From positions 1-40,410 of the forward strand of contig JAUZNZ010000036.1 of NCBI GenBank assembly GCA_030706735.1: a stretch of DNA of 40,410 bases, in the 5' to 3' direction. Shown here one piece after another: positions 1 to 7,889 of the stretch. A program made the translations under genes and the position numbers. The stretch's first letter is position 1, and every line of letters begins with the position of its first letter. This DNA comes from Bacteroidota bacterium (GTDB lineage: Bacteria > Bacteroidota > Bacteroidia > Chitinophagales > Chitinophagaceae). Under the pieces are notes generated by a model, which was not told where the DNA came from, made no database searches, and saw only the letters and a list, made by a program, of their open reading frames with translations.

Positions 1-1
1 T

Positions 2-880
2 ATCGTAAACCCCAATGGTTTCAGCTGGAGCATCATCGCAAATTTTGCTACTTATATCCGTAAATGGGTGAACAACTCGAACCCGGATAATTATGAGTTC
101 AACGGAAAGCGCGTCGATCTGGTCTATTCGGATGCCTTTGTGAGGACGCCGGACGGGAAGATGGTGATCGATCCCGCTTCCGGGTTATTTGACCGTATTT
201 CGGATCTCGGCTCTTCGGCCAAGCATATATATGGGCACTCCGATCCGGATTGGCAATGGGGTGTCGTGAACACGGTGAGCTACAGGTCTTTTTCCATTCG
301 TTTCCAGTTTGACGGCATGGTCGGTGGAGTGATCGAAGACTATGTGAGGAAGAAGACCTTGCAGGGTGGCCGGCATATCGAAAGCGCAACGGGCGCATTT
401 GGGATAGCGAGACCATCTGACGAGGCAAACATAGCCGCCTATACCGGAGACGGCGTAAACCTGACGGGCGCTCCCATCCAGCTCGATCCGCTGACCGGCG
501 AGGTCAAGAATATCAAGAACCTCACCGAAACAAAGAATACGACAAAAAGCCAGGTTCAGGCCTTTGTCACCCGTATGTCCTCTATCGCTGACCTGGACGT
601 CATCAAAAAGACGTATGCCAAATTGAGGGAGGTGGTGCTGACCTACAACCTGCCGCCAGGCGTGTTCAAGAAGACGTTTATTCAGGGAGCCAGCGTATCG
701 CTGGTGGGCAGGAACCTGCTTTATTTCTTCCCCAGCCGTTACAAGGATCTGGATGTGGATCAGTACAGCCAGGCAGGATTTACGGAGAACAGCAACGGCA
801 CCTACAGCAGCGCCACTTATAGTGGTCTTCAAACGCCGACGACGCGGAGCTATGGCTTTAACCTCAATATTTCCTTCTAA
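2..880 (+). CDS. SusC-like TonB-dependent receptor, C-terminal part (5' end outside window)
   Basis: The reading frame is open from base 2 with no start, so this is the last 292 residues or so of a longer protein; a GTG at 68 is internal. SusC proteins are roughly 1000-residue outer-membrane beta-barrels that import nutrients with a SusD lid and TonB energy. The visible part has the alternating polar/aromatic pattern of barrel strands, a late GRNLLYFFPSRYKDLDVDQY segment typical of the last strands of SusC/RagA proteins, and a C-terminal phenylalanine (GFNLNISF), as expected for a BAM-assembled barrel. It lies 17 bp before a susD gene, the canonical arrangement. The substrate cannot be read from this fragment; the downstream genes suggest a phosphonate-containing ligand, which is inference. 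Confidence 0.93.
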   Translation: MVNPNGFSWSIIANFATYIRKWVNNSNPDNYEFNGKRVDLVYSDAFVRTPDGKMVIDPASGLFDRISDLGSSAKHIYGHSDPDWQWGVVNTVSYRSFSIRFQFDGMVGGVIEDYVRKKTLQGGRHIESATGAFGIARPSDEANIAAYTGDGVNLTGAPIQLDPLTGEVKNIKNLTETKNTTKSQVQAFVTRMSSIADLDVIKKTYAKLREVVLTYNLPPGVFKKTFIQGASVSLVGRNLLYFFPSRYKDLDVDQYSQAGFTENSNGTYSSATYSGLQTPTTRSYGFNLNISF

Positions 881-897
881 TCTCAAAGAAAAAAGAT

Positions 898-2532
898 ATG
901 AAACCGATCAAATATATATACATGCTGCTTGCGGGCAGCCTGCTCATGGCTGCATGCAGCAAACAAATTCAGCAAAAACAGACCGACCCCAACGACCCGA
1001 CCAGTGTGCCACCCAACCTGATCCTGGGTACGGTGCTGCAAGACATGTCTGGCAACGGCAGGGCGGGGGCCCTGGGGCCCGGCGGTCAGAACTCGATCAA
1101 CTCATGGGATGACACACACCGCTGGAATCAGTATCATTGCAGTAACTACGACTATTACGATAATAACATCTACAACTGGACGAACGGCAATTTCGACCCT
1201 TACCTGGTGTTGAAAAATGTCATCCAGATGGAAAAGGAGGCCACTTCCCGCGGCGCAGCCGCCACGAACGCCTTCGAGGCGCTCGGCCGGTTCATTCGCG
1301 CTTACTATTTCTATAACCTGACGATGCTGTATGGCGATGTGCCTCTTACCGATGCCCTCCAGGCGCCCCAGAATTCCGCGCCTAAATATACGCCGCAGGA
1401 GCAGGTATTTAAATATGTCCTGGATCAGCTGGATACCGCTAACTCCCATATGGCTAGCCTGATCGCGAACAGTGACAACGAACTGTCTCCTGCCCAGGAT
1501 ATGTATTTCGGAGGTAGTCTGAAGAACTGGCAGAAAGTTGTAAACTCGTTCAAGCTCCGGGTGCTCGTCAGCCTTAGCAACAAGGCCAGCGATGCGACCC
1601 TCAACGTCCCTGCACAGTTTGCGGCCATCCTGGGCAATTCCACCGCCTACCCGATCTTTACCAGCCAGGCGGATGACATGGAATTCCGTTACAACCCGGG
1701 AGGTACCAACTCGTACAGCCTTTATCCGATCAATCCGAGCAATTTTGGTTCCATCGCGCAGCGGGAGAACATGGCCGCGACCTATATTTCTGCACTGACC
1801 GTCAACAACGATCCCCGCGTGTTTGTCACCTCCGAACCCGCCTGGGCCCTCGCGGGGAACGATCCGAACCCGGCACAGTTCAAATACTTCGTGGGAGCCA
1901 GCACAGGCGAACCCCTGGCGACCATGTATGGAAATGCGACGGCAAACCTGTATTCATTCACAAACCGTCTGCGGTATTACTCCAACTTCACCGGGGAACC
2001 GGACGTCATGGTGGGGTATAAAGAAATGTGCTTCAATATTGCCGAGGGGATCGCACGTGGCTGGGCCGCGGGCAGTGCGGAGACCTGGTACAAGACCGGG
2101 ATCACTACCTCGATGGCTTTTTATGGAATTGATGTGACCAAGACCAGTTTTACTGCTTTCTTCCTGCCCCCCGACAAGAACTCCGTCACGCAGGTTGTGG
2201 GCTATCCGTTCACCTTCGACTTTAATGTTTGGTATGCACAGCCATCCATAAAGCTGTCTTCCACGCTGGCCACCGCCGTCGGTCAGATCGCCTTGCAGAA
2301 GTATATCGTCTGCTTTGAGAATTCCGGCTACGAAGGCTACTATACGTGGCGAAGAACCGGCGTACCGGCCTTCCAGGGCGGCAGCGGCGTAGGGAATAAC
2401 GGCCTTGTCCCATTACGCTGGGCGTATCCTGTATCGGAGCAGGCGCAGAACAAGGTCAACTATTTCGCTGCGCTGTCCGCCCAGCAGTTCACCGCAGATG
2501 ACCTTAATCAAAAAATGTGGGTACTCAACTAA
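898..2532 (+). CDS. SusD/RagB-like outer-membrane nutrient-binding lipoprotein
   Basis: The 544-residue protein starts with a lipoprotein signal peptide and a lipobox ending LMAAC, so Cys20 should be lipidated and the protein anchored in the outer membrane. The start of the mature chain (QTDPNDPTSVPPNLILGTVL, residues about 29-48) and the helical TPR-like region near residues 120-160 (FEALGRFIRAYYFYNLTMLY) are typical of the SusD-like_2 subfamily. SusD proteins form the lid over a SusC pore and bind the incoming ligand. The gene sits 17 bp after the susC stop and 11 bp before the PhnZ-like gene, so receptor and catabolic genes probably share one transcript. Ligand assignment is inference; family assignment is firm. 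Confidence 0.93.
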   Translation: MKPIKYIYMLLAGSLLMAACSKQIQQKQTDPNDPTSVPPNLILGTVLQDMSGNGRAGALGPGGQNSINSWDDTHRWNQYHCSNYDYYDNNIYNWTNGNFDPYLVLKNVIQMEKEATSRGAAATNAFEALGRFIRAYYFYNLTMLYGDVPLTDALQAPQNSAPKYTPQEQVFKYVLDQLDTANSHMASLIANSDNELSPAQDMYFGGSLKNWQKVVNSFKLRVLVSLSNKASDATLNVPAQFAAILGNSTAYPIFTSQADDMEFRYNPGGTNSYSLYPINPSNFGSIAQRENMAATYISALTVNNDPRVFVTSEPAWALAGNDPNPAQFKYFVGASTGEPLATMYGNATANLYSFTNRLRYYSNFTGEPDVMVGYKEMCFNIAEGIARGWAAGSAETWYKTGITTSMAFYGIDVTKTSFTAFFLPPDKNSVTQVVGYPFTFDFNVWYAQPSIKLSSTLATAVGQIALQKYIVCFENSGYEGYYTWRRTGVPAFQGGSGVGNNGLVPLRWAYPVSEQAQNKVNYFAALSAQQFTADDLNQKMWVLN

Positions 2533-2543
2533 AAAATTCCTGG

Positions 2544-3128
2544 ATGAAAACAGAACGGGCGGGACAGATCGCGGACGAGATCCTCGGGTTGTATGAACGG
2601 TACGGCGGAGCCGAATATGCTGGCGAAAAGGTATCGCAGCTGGAGCATATGGCACAGGCTGCGCAGCTCGCCGAGTCGCAGGGCTGTGACGAAGAAGTTG
2701 TCCTGGCCGCATTTCTTCACGATATCGGTCATATCTGCGCGTCGGCTGCCAAAGAGCAAATGGACGGGTTCGGCGCCGTGGATCACGAAGGGATCGGCGC
2801 GGAGTTCCTTTCCGAAAGGGGTTTTTCCCGGAAGGTCGTCCGTTTGGTGGAGTCGCATGTCGAGGCAAAACGGTGGCTTACTCTCCGGGAGCCCGGCTAT
2901 TATGAACAGCTCTCCGCGGCAAGCAGGAAAACGCTAGAATACCAGGGCGGTCCCATGGACGAGGACGAGGCAGCGGCTTTCGAACAATATCCGCTCTTTG
3001 AGCTCATCATAAAAATGCGCAAATGGGACGAACAGGCCAAAGTGGAGCACAGGCCCCTGCCGGCGCTGGCTCATTATCATGATATGATCGTCCGTCATCT
3101 CCAATCATCTTCAATTGCCGGCAAATGA
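2544..3128 (+). CDS. PhnZ-like HD-domain mixed-valence di-iron oxygenase (phosphonate catabolism)
   Basis: PhnZ-type enzymes cleave the C-P bond of (R)-2-amino-1-hydroxyethylphosphonate to glycine and phosphate using a di-iron centre. From the ATG at 2544 the protein has 194 residues. Expected ligands are in place: His35, the His59-Asp60 pair in FLHDIGH, His81, His105 and Asp162. Tyr25 and Glu28 (YAGE) sit where PhnZ has its substrate-gating Tyr24/Glu27 pair, and Lys109 matches PhnZ Lys108. An upstream GTG at 2517 would overlap susD by 16 bp; I prefer the ATG because residues before it do not fit the family. The stop overlaps the next start as ATGA, so the two are likely translationally coupled. 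No PhnY-type hydroxylase gene, which normally supplies the hydroxylated substrate, is in the window. Confidence 0.85.
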   Translation: MKTERAGQIADEILGLYERYGGAEYAGEKVSQLEHMAQAAQLAESQGCDEEVVLAAFLHDIGHICASAAKEQMDGFGAVDHEGIGAEFLSERGFSRKVVRLVESHVEAKRWLTLREPGYYEQLSAASRKTLEYQGGPMDEDEAAAFEQYPLFELIIKMRKWDEQAKVEHRPLPALAHYHDMIVRHLQSSSIAGK

Positions 3129-3820
3129 ACAAAATTCAACTGGTCGTATTCGATATCGCCGGTACAACCGTGCGCGACAACGGTAATGTGGCGGATTCAT
3201 TCATCAGCGCATTTAATGACTACGGCCTGACCATGCCGCGCGAGGATGTAAAAAAGGTAATGGGCTTCCGTAAAATGGACGCCATCCGTATCCTTCTCGA
3301 TAAATTCTACCCGTCAACGTTGGAGGGTTCGCCCCAGGTCGTCCGGGAGGTCCACGAACGCTTCATCGCAAATATGATCTCTTTCTATGATCAGGATGAA
3401 GACTTGTCTGCCTTTCCCTATGCCGAAGAGTTGTTTATCCGACTTAAGGAAAAGGGCATAAAGATAGCGCTGAACACCGGATTCACCCGCGCGGTTGCCG
3501 ATACCCTGCTACGGCGTCTGCACTGGGATAACGGGCACCAGATGATCGATCGGGTGATCTGCAGCGATGAAGTGGCCCATGGTCGCCCCTATCCGGATAT
3601 GATCAATGCGTTGATCGGAGACCTGGGGATCTCTTCGCCATCCTTTGTGCTGAAGGTTGGCGATACCAGCGTGGACATTGATGAAGGCCGCAATGCCGGC
3701 TGCGGGATAGTAGTCGGCGTCACGTCCGGTGCTCATACACGAGCGCAATTGGAAGGATCCCATCCGGATCATATTATCGATGACTTGCGGGAGCTCGAGC
3801 CAATTATCATGAATTCCTGA
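3125..3820 (+). CDS. PhnX-like (phosphonatase-like) HAD hydrolase
   Basis: Phosphonoacetaldehyde hydrolase splits phosphonoacetaldehyde to acetaldehyde and phosphate. This 231-residue HAD protein has the phosphonatase version of motif I (FDIAGTT, nucleophile Asp10 with Ala12 in place of the usual Asp), an arginine in GRPYPDM where most HADs have lysine, and the phosphonatase-like motif IV KVGDTSVDIDEGRNAG. The cap contains MGFRKMD, in which Lys50 aligns with the Schiff-base lysine of true PhnX (MGxxKxD). It is shorter than PhnX (about 270 residues), which fits the 'phosphonatase-like' subgroup (TIGR03351). It starts inside the stop of the PhnZ-like gene and lies 27 bp before the transporter. 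The substrate is probably phosphonoacetaldehyde or a close relative, but this is not proven. Confidence 0.85.
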   Translation: MNKIQLVVFDIAGTTVRDNGNVADSFISAFNDYGLTMPREDVKKVMGFRKMDAIRILLDKFYPSTLEGSPQVVREVHERFIANMISFYDQDEDLSAFPYAEELFIRLKEKGIKIALNTGFTRAVADTLLRRLHWDNGHQMIDRVICSDEVAHGRPYPDMINALIGDLGISSPSFVLKVGDTSVDIDEGRNAGCGIVVGVTSGAHTRAQLEGSHPDHIIDDLRELEPIIMNS

Positions 3821-3847
3821 GCGCTAACGCCTAAACCCTCATTCGCC

Positions 3848-5179
3848 ATGTCGCTCATCCCATTGCCGATTACTGAGCCCGTACAGCGAGAGCGCACTTT
3901 TCGCCGGAATTCGATCCGCGCCCGGTTGCAACAATCGCCCGCCTGGATGTTCATTGTCTATGTCTCTTTTTCATCCTTCGTCGTTTATTCCTGCATGTAC
4001 GGCTATCGCAAGCCGTTTACCGCAGCCTCTTTCGACGAGGTCCGGCTGTTTGGCATTTCCTATAAAGTGGTGTTGGTCATTTCCCAGGTGATCGGTTATA
4101 TGCTCAGCAAATTTTATGGGATTCGATTTATCGCAACCATGCAGCCCCCGAAGCGTGCGGGGTTCATCATCAAGCTGATCCTTGTCGCATGGTCTTCCCT
4201 GCTCTTGTTCGCCATCGTGCCGGCGCCTTATAATTTCATTTTTATGTTCATCAACGGCCTTCCGCTGGGAATGGTATGGGGGCTTGTCTTCGGCTATCTG
4301 GAGGGAAGGCGGGTAACAGAGATCATGGGCGCTATCCTGGCCACCAGTTTTATCTTTGCTTCCGGCCTTGCAAAGACGGTTGGTAAATGGCTGATGGTAT
4401 CGGCAGGTATCAGTGAATGGTGGATGCCGTTTGCAGCCGGTGCCCTATTCCTGGGGCCTTTGCTGCTCAGCACCTGGCTCCTGGATCAAACGCCGCCGCC
4501 AAACCCGCTGGATATCGAGCAGCGAACGATCCGGCTGCCCATGGAGAAGAAGGAAAGAAATGCCTTTTTGAGGCGGTTCGGCCTGGCCCTGGCGCCCGCT
4601 ATCTTCGCTTACGTTATGCTGACCATCCTGCGCGATTTCTGTGAAGATTTCGCCAATGAATTGTGGACGGAAACCGGCTACCGGAACAGCGTTGATATCT
4701 TCGCCCGGACAAGTACCATCACCTCGCTGGTAGTGCTCGCCGTAGTGGCCGGATTTTTTCTGGTCAGGGACAATTATAAGGCCTTTCGGCTGAATAATGT
4801 GATCATTATCGGGGGCTTTGTCCTGGCTGCGGGTTCCACGGTCTTATATCACCTTCATATGATCTCATCCGTCATGTGGATCGTCACGGCCTCGTCCGGA
4901 TTGTACCTCGGATACGTACCATACAATTGCTTTTATTTCGAAAGGATGCTGGCGGCATACAAGGTGCCGGGAAATGTCGGCTTCCTCATCTATCTGGCCG
5001 ATGCTTTCGGTTATTTGGGAACAGTTGTCGTCCTGCTGATCAAGGAATTTGTAAAAATAAAATATTCCTGGGTTGATTTTTTTACGGGGATGTTTTGTAT
5101 TTCCGCCCTGGCGGGCATCGGCCTTGTCTTGTGGAGTGCAGTCCTTTACGCCCGTATCTACAAAAAAGGTAGGATTTAA
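3848..5179 (+). CDS. DUF5690 / major-facilitator-type inner-membrane carrier
   Basis: The 443-residue protein has about twelve hydrophobic segments and a cytoplasmic N-terminus. The first membrane segment ends in YSCMYGYRKPFTAASF, a signature I associate with the Bacteroidota DUF5690 branch of the major facilitator superfamily; a further motif, PYNCFYFERMLAAYK, lies near residue 360. No substrate is known to me for this family. Its position between the PhnX-like and FAD-oxidoreductase genes, with 27 and 9 bp gaps, makes an inner-membrane importer of the phosphonate delivered by SusCD the simplest guess. Family call fairly sure, substrate call inference only. Confidence 0.8.
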   Translation: MSLIPLPITEPVQRERTFRRNSIRARLQQSPAWMFIVYVSFSSFVVYSCMYGYRKPFTAASFDEVRLFGISYKVVLVISQVIGYMLSKFYGIRFIATMQPPKRAGFIIKLILVAWSSLLLFAIVPAPYNFIFMFINGLPLGMVWGLVFGYLEGRRVTEIMGAILATSFIFASGLAKTVGKWLMVSAGISEWWMPFAAGALFLGPLLLSTWLLDQTPPPNPLDIEQRTIRLPMEKKERNAFLRRFGLALAPAIFAYVMLTILRDFCEDFANELWTETGYRNSVDIFARTSTITSLVVLAVVAGFFLVRDNYKAFRLNNVIIIGGFVLAAGSTVLYHLHMISSVMWIVTASSGLYLGYVPYNCFYFERMLAAYKVPGNVGFLIYLADAFGYLGTVVVLLIKEFVKIKYSWVDFFTGMFCISALAGIGLVLWSAVLYARIYKKGRI

Positions 5180-5188
5180 TCTGCCATT

Positions 5189-6319
5189 ATGCCATTTCAA
5201 AAAGCTATCGTTGTCGGCGCCGGTATTGTCGGGTTAGCTACCGCAAGAGCATTGGCCGTTCGGGGATTCGCGGTGAAAGTATTCGAAAGGTCGGAAAGGG
5301 CGGTTGGAGCCTCGATCCGTAATTTCGGCATGGTATGGCCCATTGGCCAGCCGGCCGGCAAAATGTATAGCCGGGCCATGCGCAGTCGTGAAATATGGAG
5401 AGAGATCGCGGCTGAGGGGAGGTTTTGGTGTGAGCCGTCCGGAAGCATGCATCTGGCTTATCATGCCGACGAATGGCAGGTCCTCGAAGAACTTTATGAA
5501 AGCTTTCGGCAACAAGGCAGGTCCGTCAGGTTGCTCGATAAGCGGTCGGTCACCGGAATATCAGCTGCGGCCGTTACGGATGGATTAATGGGGGGCCTGT
5601 ACAGCCCTGATGAGCTCCTGGTGGATCCGCGCGAGGCGATTACCGGTCTTCCGCGTTGGATGACCGAACGATTAAATGTCGAATTTTACTGGGGTAAGTG
5701 CGTCTCCTATATCTCCGATCAGGTCGTTTATATCGGCAATGAGGAGGAATATAGCGCGGATCTGATCTTTATCTGCAACGGCGCTGACTTCGAAACGTTG
5801 TATCCGGAGTCCTTCTCCCGGCAGCCCGTTACAAAATGTAAATTGCAAATGATGCGCATGGTATCGCAGCCCGATGCATGGCGCATAGGTCCCGCCCTTT
5901 GCGGCGGCCTTTCCCTGATCCATTATGGCAGCTTCAAGGTCGCGCCCTCCCTTTCTAAACTGAAACAACGCTTTCTTGAACAAATGCCTGGTTATCTCGA
6001 ATGGGGTATTCATGTAATGGTGGCCCAGAATGGGCGTGGAGAGCTCACGGTAGGCGATTCCCACGAGTACGGATTGACCCATGATCCCTTCGACCGCGGC
6101 TTCGTCAACGAGATGATCCTGGATTATCTCCGCAGTTTTGCCAGGCTTAGGGACTACAGCATCTCGGAAACCTGGAATGGCGTCTATACCAGGCTCATCA
6201 ATGGCGATTCCGAACTTTTCTTTTCGCCCGAACCTTCTGTGTATATCATCAATGGCGTTGGCGGTGCCGGTATGACGCTTTCCTTCGGTCTGGCAGAAGA
6301 GTTGGTTTCAGGCCTGTGA
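5189..6319 (+). CDS. FAD-dependent oxidoreductase of the phosphonate-associated (TIGR03364) type
   Basis: This is a 376-residue DAO/glycine-oxidase-fold flavoenzyme. It has an N-terminal Rossmann motif (VVGAGIVGLATA, residues 8-19), an acidic FERS segment near residue 36, the ASIRNFGMVWPIGQP motif near residues 46-60 typical of the TIGR03364 group, and a C-terminal INGVGGAGMTLSFG motif that completes FAD binding. Members recur in phosphonate operons. As I recall, related enzymes oxidatively deaminate 2-aminoethylphosphonate or its N-methyl derivative to phosphonoacetaldehyde, which would feed the PhnX-like hydrolase two genes upstream. It starts 9 bp after the transporter stop and is the last gene of the apparent operon; no hairpin terminator is obvious after it. 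Confidence 0.85.
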   Translation: MPFQKAIVVGAGIVGLATARALAVRGFAVKVFERSERAVGASIRNFGMVWPIGQPAGKMYSRAMRSREIWREIAAEGRFWCEPSGSMHLAYHADEWQVLEELYESFRQQGRSVRLLDKRSVTGISAAAVTDGLMGGLYSPDELLVDPREAITGLPRWMTERLNVEFYWGKCVSYISDQVVYIGNEEEYSADLIFICNGADFETLYPESFSRQPVTKCKLQMMRMVSQPDAWRIGPALCGGLSLIHYGSFKVAPSLSKLKQRFLEQMPGYLEWGIHVMVAQNGRGELTVGDSHEYGLTHDPFDRGFVNEMILDYLRSFARLRDYSISETWNGVYTRLINGDSELFFSPEPSVYIINGVGGAGMTLSFGLAEELVSGL

Positions 6320-6393
6320 GGGGAGACACGGAGATTTGTAATTGACCCGGCAAATCCCTTATTTTGCAGGGGCGTGGCATCGCCTGGCGGGAC

Positions 6394-7029
6394 ATGAACA
6401 GACTCAGATCCATATTGATCGGCAACCGGTACTATTTCCTGACATTTCTCTTTTTTTTCCTGCTGGGAGTTTACATCATTCTGAGCGAAGGCAAGGCTGC
6501 GTCCTTTTTTTCGCTCAACCCCTACCACTCTGTCGTCCTGGATGCCTTCTTTGTAAAATTCACGCTCCTGGGGGATGGCATTTTCGCCCTTGTCGTATTC
6601 CTGATCATGCTGGTCCTGCGTCGCTATTCGCAGGCCTGGCAGCTCCTGGTCGCCTTCCTGGCATCTGCCTTATGCGCCCAGCTCCTGAAATCTTACTTTT
6701 CCATGCCCAGACCCAAACAATTCTTCAATCCGGGCCAATACGCTTACTTTATCGATGGCGTCACCCATATCGGATTCAGCAGCTTCCCTTCGGGACACAG
6801 CACCAGTGTCTTCACACTGGCCACCATGCTCGCACTCTTCGAGAAGAACAAGCGTTGGAATGTATGCTATTTGCTCGCGGCTGTCGCTGTGGGCTATTCC
6901 CGGATCTACCTCGGCCAACATTTTCTGGGCGACGTCCTGATGGGATCCCTGCTCGGGACCCTACTCTCCGTATTGGTACATTGGCTGTTTACCAGAAGGT
7001 CGGGCAGCCAGGTTGTTCTGAACAGCTGA
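6394..7029 (+). CDS. PAP2-family membrane phosphatase
   Basis: A 211-residue integral membrane protein with about six hydrophobic segments and the three PAP2 phosphatase motifs: KSYFSMPRPKQFF, SSFPSGHST (containing the general-acid His) and SRIYLGQHFLGDV (containing the nucleophilic His). Such enzymes remove phosphate from lipid phosphates, for example undecaprenyl pyrophosphate, lipid A or phosphatidylglycerol phosphate; the exact substrate cannot be read here. I chose the ATG at 6394 over a TTG at 6364 because the latter adds a charged stretch before the first membrane segment. It precedes two glycosyltransferases that use polyprenyl-phosphate sugars, so recycling of a lipid carrier or removal of a lipid A phosphate before sugar addition is plausible. 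Confidence 0.88.
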   Translation: MNRLRSILIGNRYYFLTFLFFFLLGVYIILSEGKAASFFSLNPYHSVVLDAFFVKFTLLGDGIFALVVFLIMLVLRRYSQAWQLLVAFLASALCAQLLKSYFSMPRPKQFFNPGQYAYFIDGVTHIGFSSFPSGHSTSVFTLATMLALFEKNKRWNVCYLLAAVAVGYSRIYLGQHFLGDVLMGSLLGTLLSVLVHWLFTRRSGSQVVLNS

Positions 7030-7036
7030 ACCGCCA

Positions 7037-7066
7037 TTGTCAGTTCCCCATTTTATCTTAGGTTTG
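7037..7066 (+). promoter_or_regulatory. Bacteroidota-type promoter (TTG-N19-TAGGTTTG) for the GT2 gene
   Basis: TTG at 7037-7039 is followed after 19 nt by TAGGTTTG at 7059-7066, a perfect TAnnTTTG -7 box. Spacing matches the known -33/-7 architecture for the Bacteroidota primary sigma factor. The expected start of transcription near 7073 leaves a leader of about 25 nt before the ATG at 7099. Confidence 0.6.
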
Positions 7067-7098
7067 CCGCCAATTCATGAGCGCTAACACGATAGCCT

Positions 7099-7848
7099 AT
7101 GATCAATGGTAAAAAACTGGTGATCGTTCTTCCGGCCTACAATGCCGCACTCACTCTGCAAAAGACCTATGGGGAGATCCCGTTCGACATCGTGGACGAA
7201 GTGGTGCTGGTGGATGACAACAGCAGCGATCGCACCGTGGAAGTTGGCCGAAGTCTCGGCATAAACCATATAATTCGTCACGATGTCAACCGGGGTTACG
7301 GCGGGAATCAGAAGAGTTGTTATGACAAGGCCCTTGAACTGGGAGGCGACATTGTGATCATGCTCCATCCCGACTACCAGTATACCCCCAAACTGATCCC
7401 TTCGATGGCCTGGCTGATCGCGAATAATGTTTATCAGGTCGTATTGGGCTCCCGCACCCTCGGTAGAGGCGCTCTGCACGGAGGCATGCCCCTGTACAAA
7501 TACGTTTTCAACCGCATGCTCACCTTCTTTGAGAATGTCCTGCTGCGTCAGAAACTGGCGGAATACCACACAGGTTACCGGGCATTTTCCAGGCAGGTAT
7601 TGGAACGGATCGACTATGCAGGCAATTCGGAGGACTTCGTTTTCGACAACCAGATGCTGTCGCAGATCATCTATCTCGGCTACGAGATCGCCGAGATCAC
7701 CTGCCCTACCCGCTATTTTGAGGAGGCTTCCAGCATCAATTTCCGCCGTAGCGTAGTATATGGCCTTGGCGTGGTTCAGGTATCGCTCGTTCATCGTCTG
7801 TGCAAATGGGGCTTGATGAGCAGCCGGATGTACCGCCCGCGCAAGTAA
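7099..7848 (+). CDS. Family 2 glycosyltransferase (dolichyl/undecaprenyl-phosphate sugar synthase-like)
   Basis: A 249-residue cytoplasmic GT-A enzyme. The N-terminal LVIVLPAYNAALTL starts the nucleotide-sugar fold, VVLVDDNSSDRT binds the nucleotide, and MLHPDYQY near residue 90 supplies the metal-binding acidic residue. There are no C-terminal membrane segments of the ArnC/GtrB kind, so it resembles the short dolichyl-phosphate mannose/glucose synthase-like group. These enzymes load a sugar onto a polyprenyl phosphate carrier. A GT39 enzyme that would use such a carrier follows 41 bp downstream, so the two probably act in sequence. Sugar identity is unknown. Confidence 0.88.
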   Translation: MINGKKLVIVLPAYNAALTLQKTYGEIPFDIVDEVVLVDDNSSDRTVEVGRSLGINHIIRHDVNRGYGGNQKSCYDKALELGGDIVIMLHPDYQYTPKLIPSMAWLIANNVYQVVLGSRTLGRGALHGGMPLYKYVFNRMLTFFENVLLRQKLAEYHTGYRAFSRQVLERIDYAGNSEDFVFDNQMLSQIIYLGYEIAEITCPTRYFEEASSINFRRSVVYGLGVVQVSLVHRLCKWGLMSSRMYRPRK

Positions 7849-7862
7849 TCATGATCAGCCTG

Positions 7863-7870
7863 TATCTTTG
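7863..7870 (+). promoter_or_regulatory. -7 box TATCTTTG before the GT39 gene
   Basis: A perfect TAnnTTTG element lies 19 nt before the ATG at 7890. No TTG occurs at the expected distance upstream, so the promoter is weaker evidence than those with both boxes. Confidence 0.4.
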
Positions 7871-7889
7871 ACTTAAATGTTACCGGAAT

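Noticed and set aside
185-886. A 233-codon reverse-strand open frame inside the susC fragment, and many similar long antisense frames elsewhere.
   Set aside because: They mirror well-supported genes on the opposite strand, lack recognisable domains and start signals, and are expected in moderately GC-rich coding DNA.
3812-7088. A 17-bp near-repeat (AATTC-N-TGAGCGCTAAC) at 3812-3828 and 7072-7088, each shortly before a gene start.
   Set aside because: With one mismatch, a couple of such matches are expected by chance among all pairs in 40 kb, and there is no third copy or further similarity.
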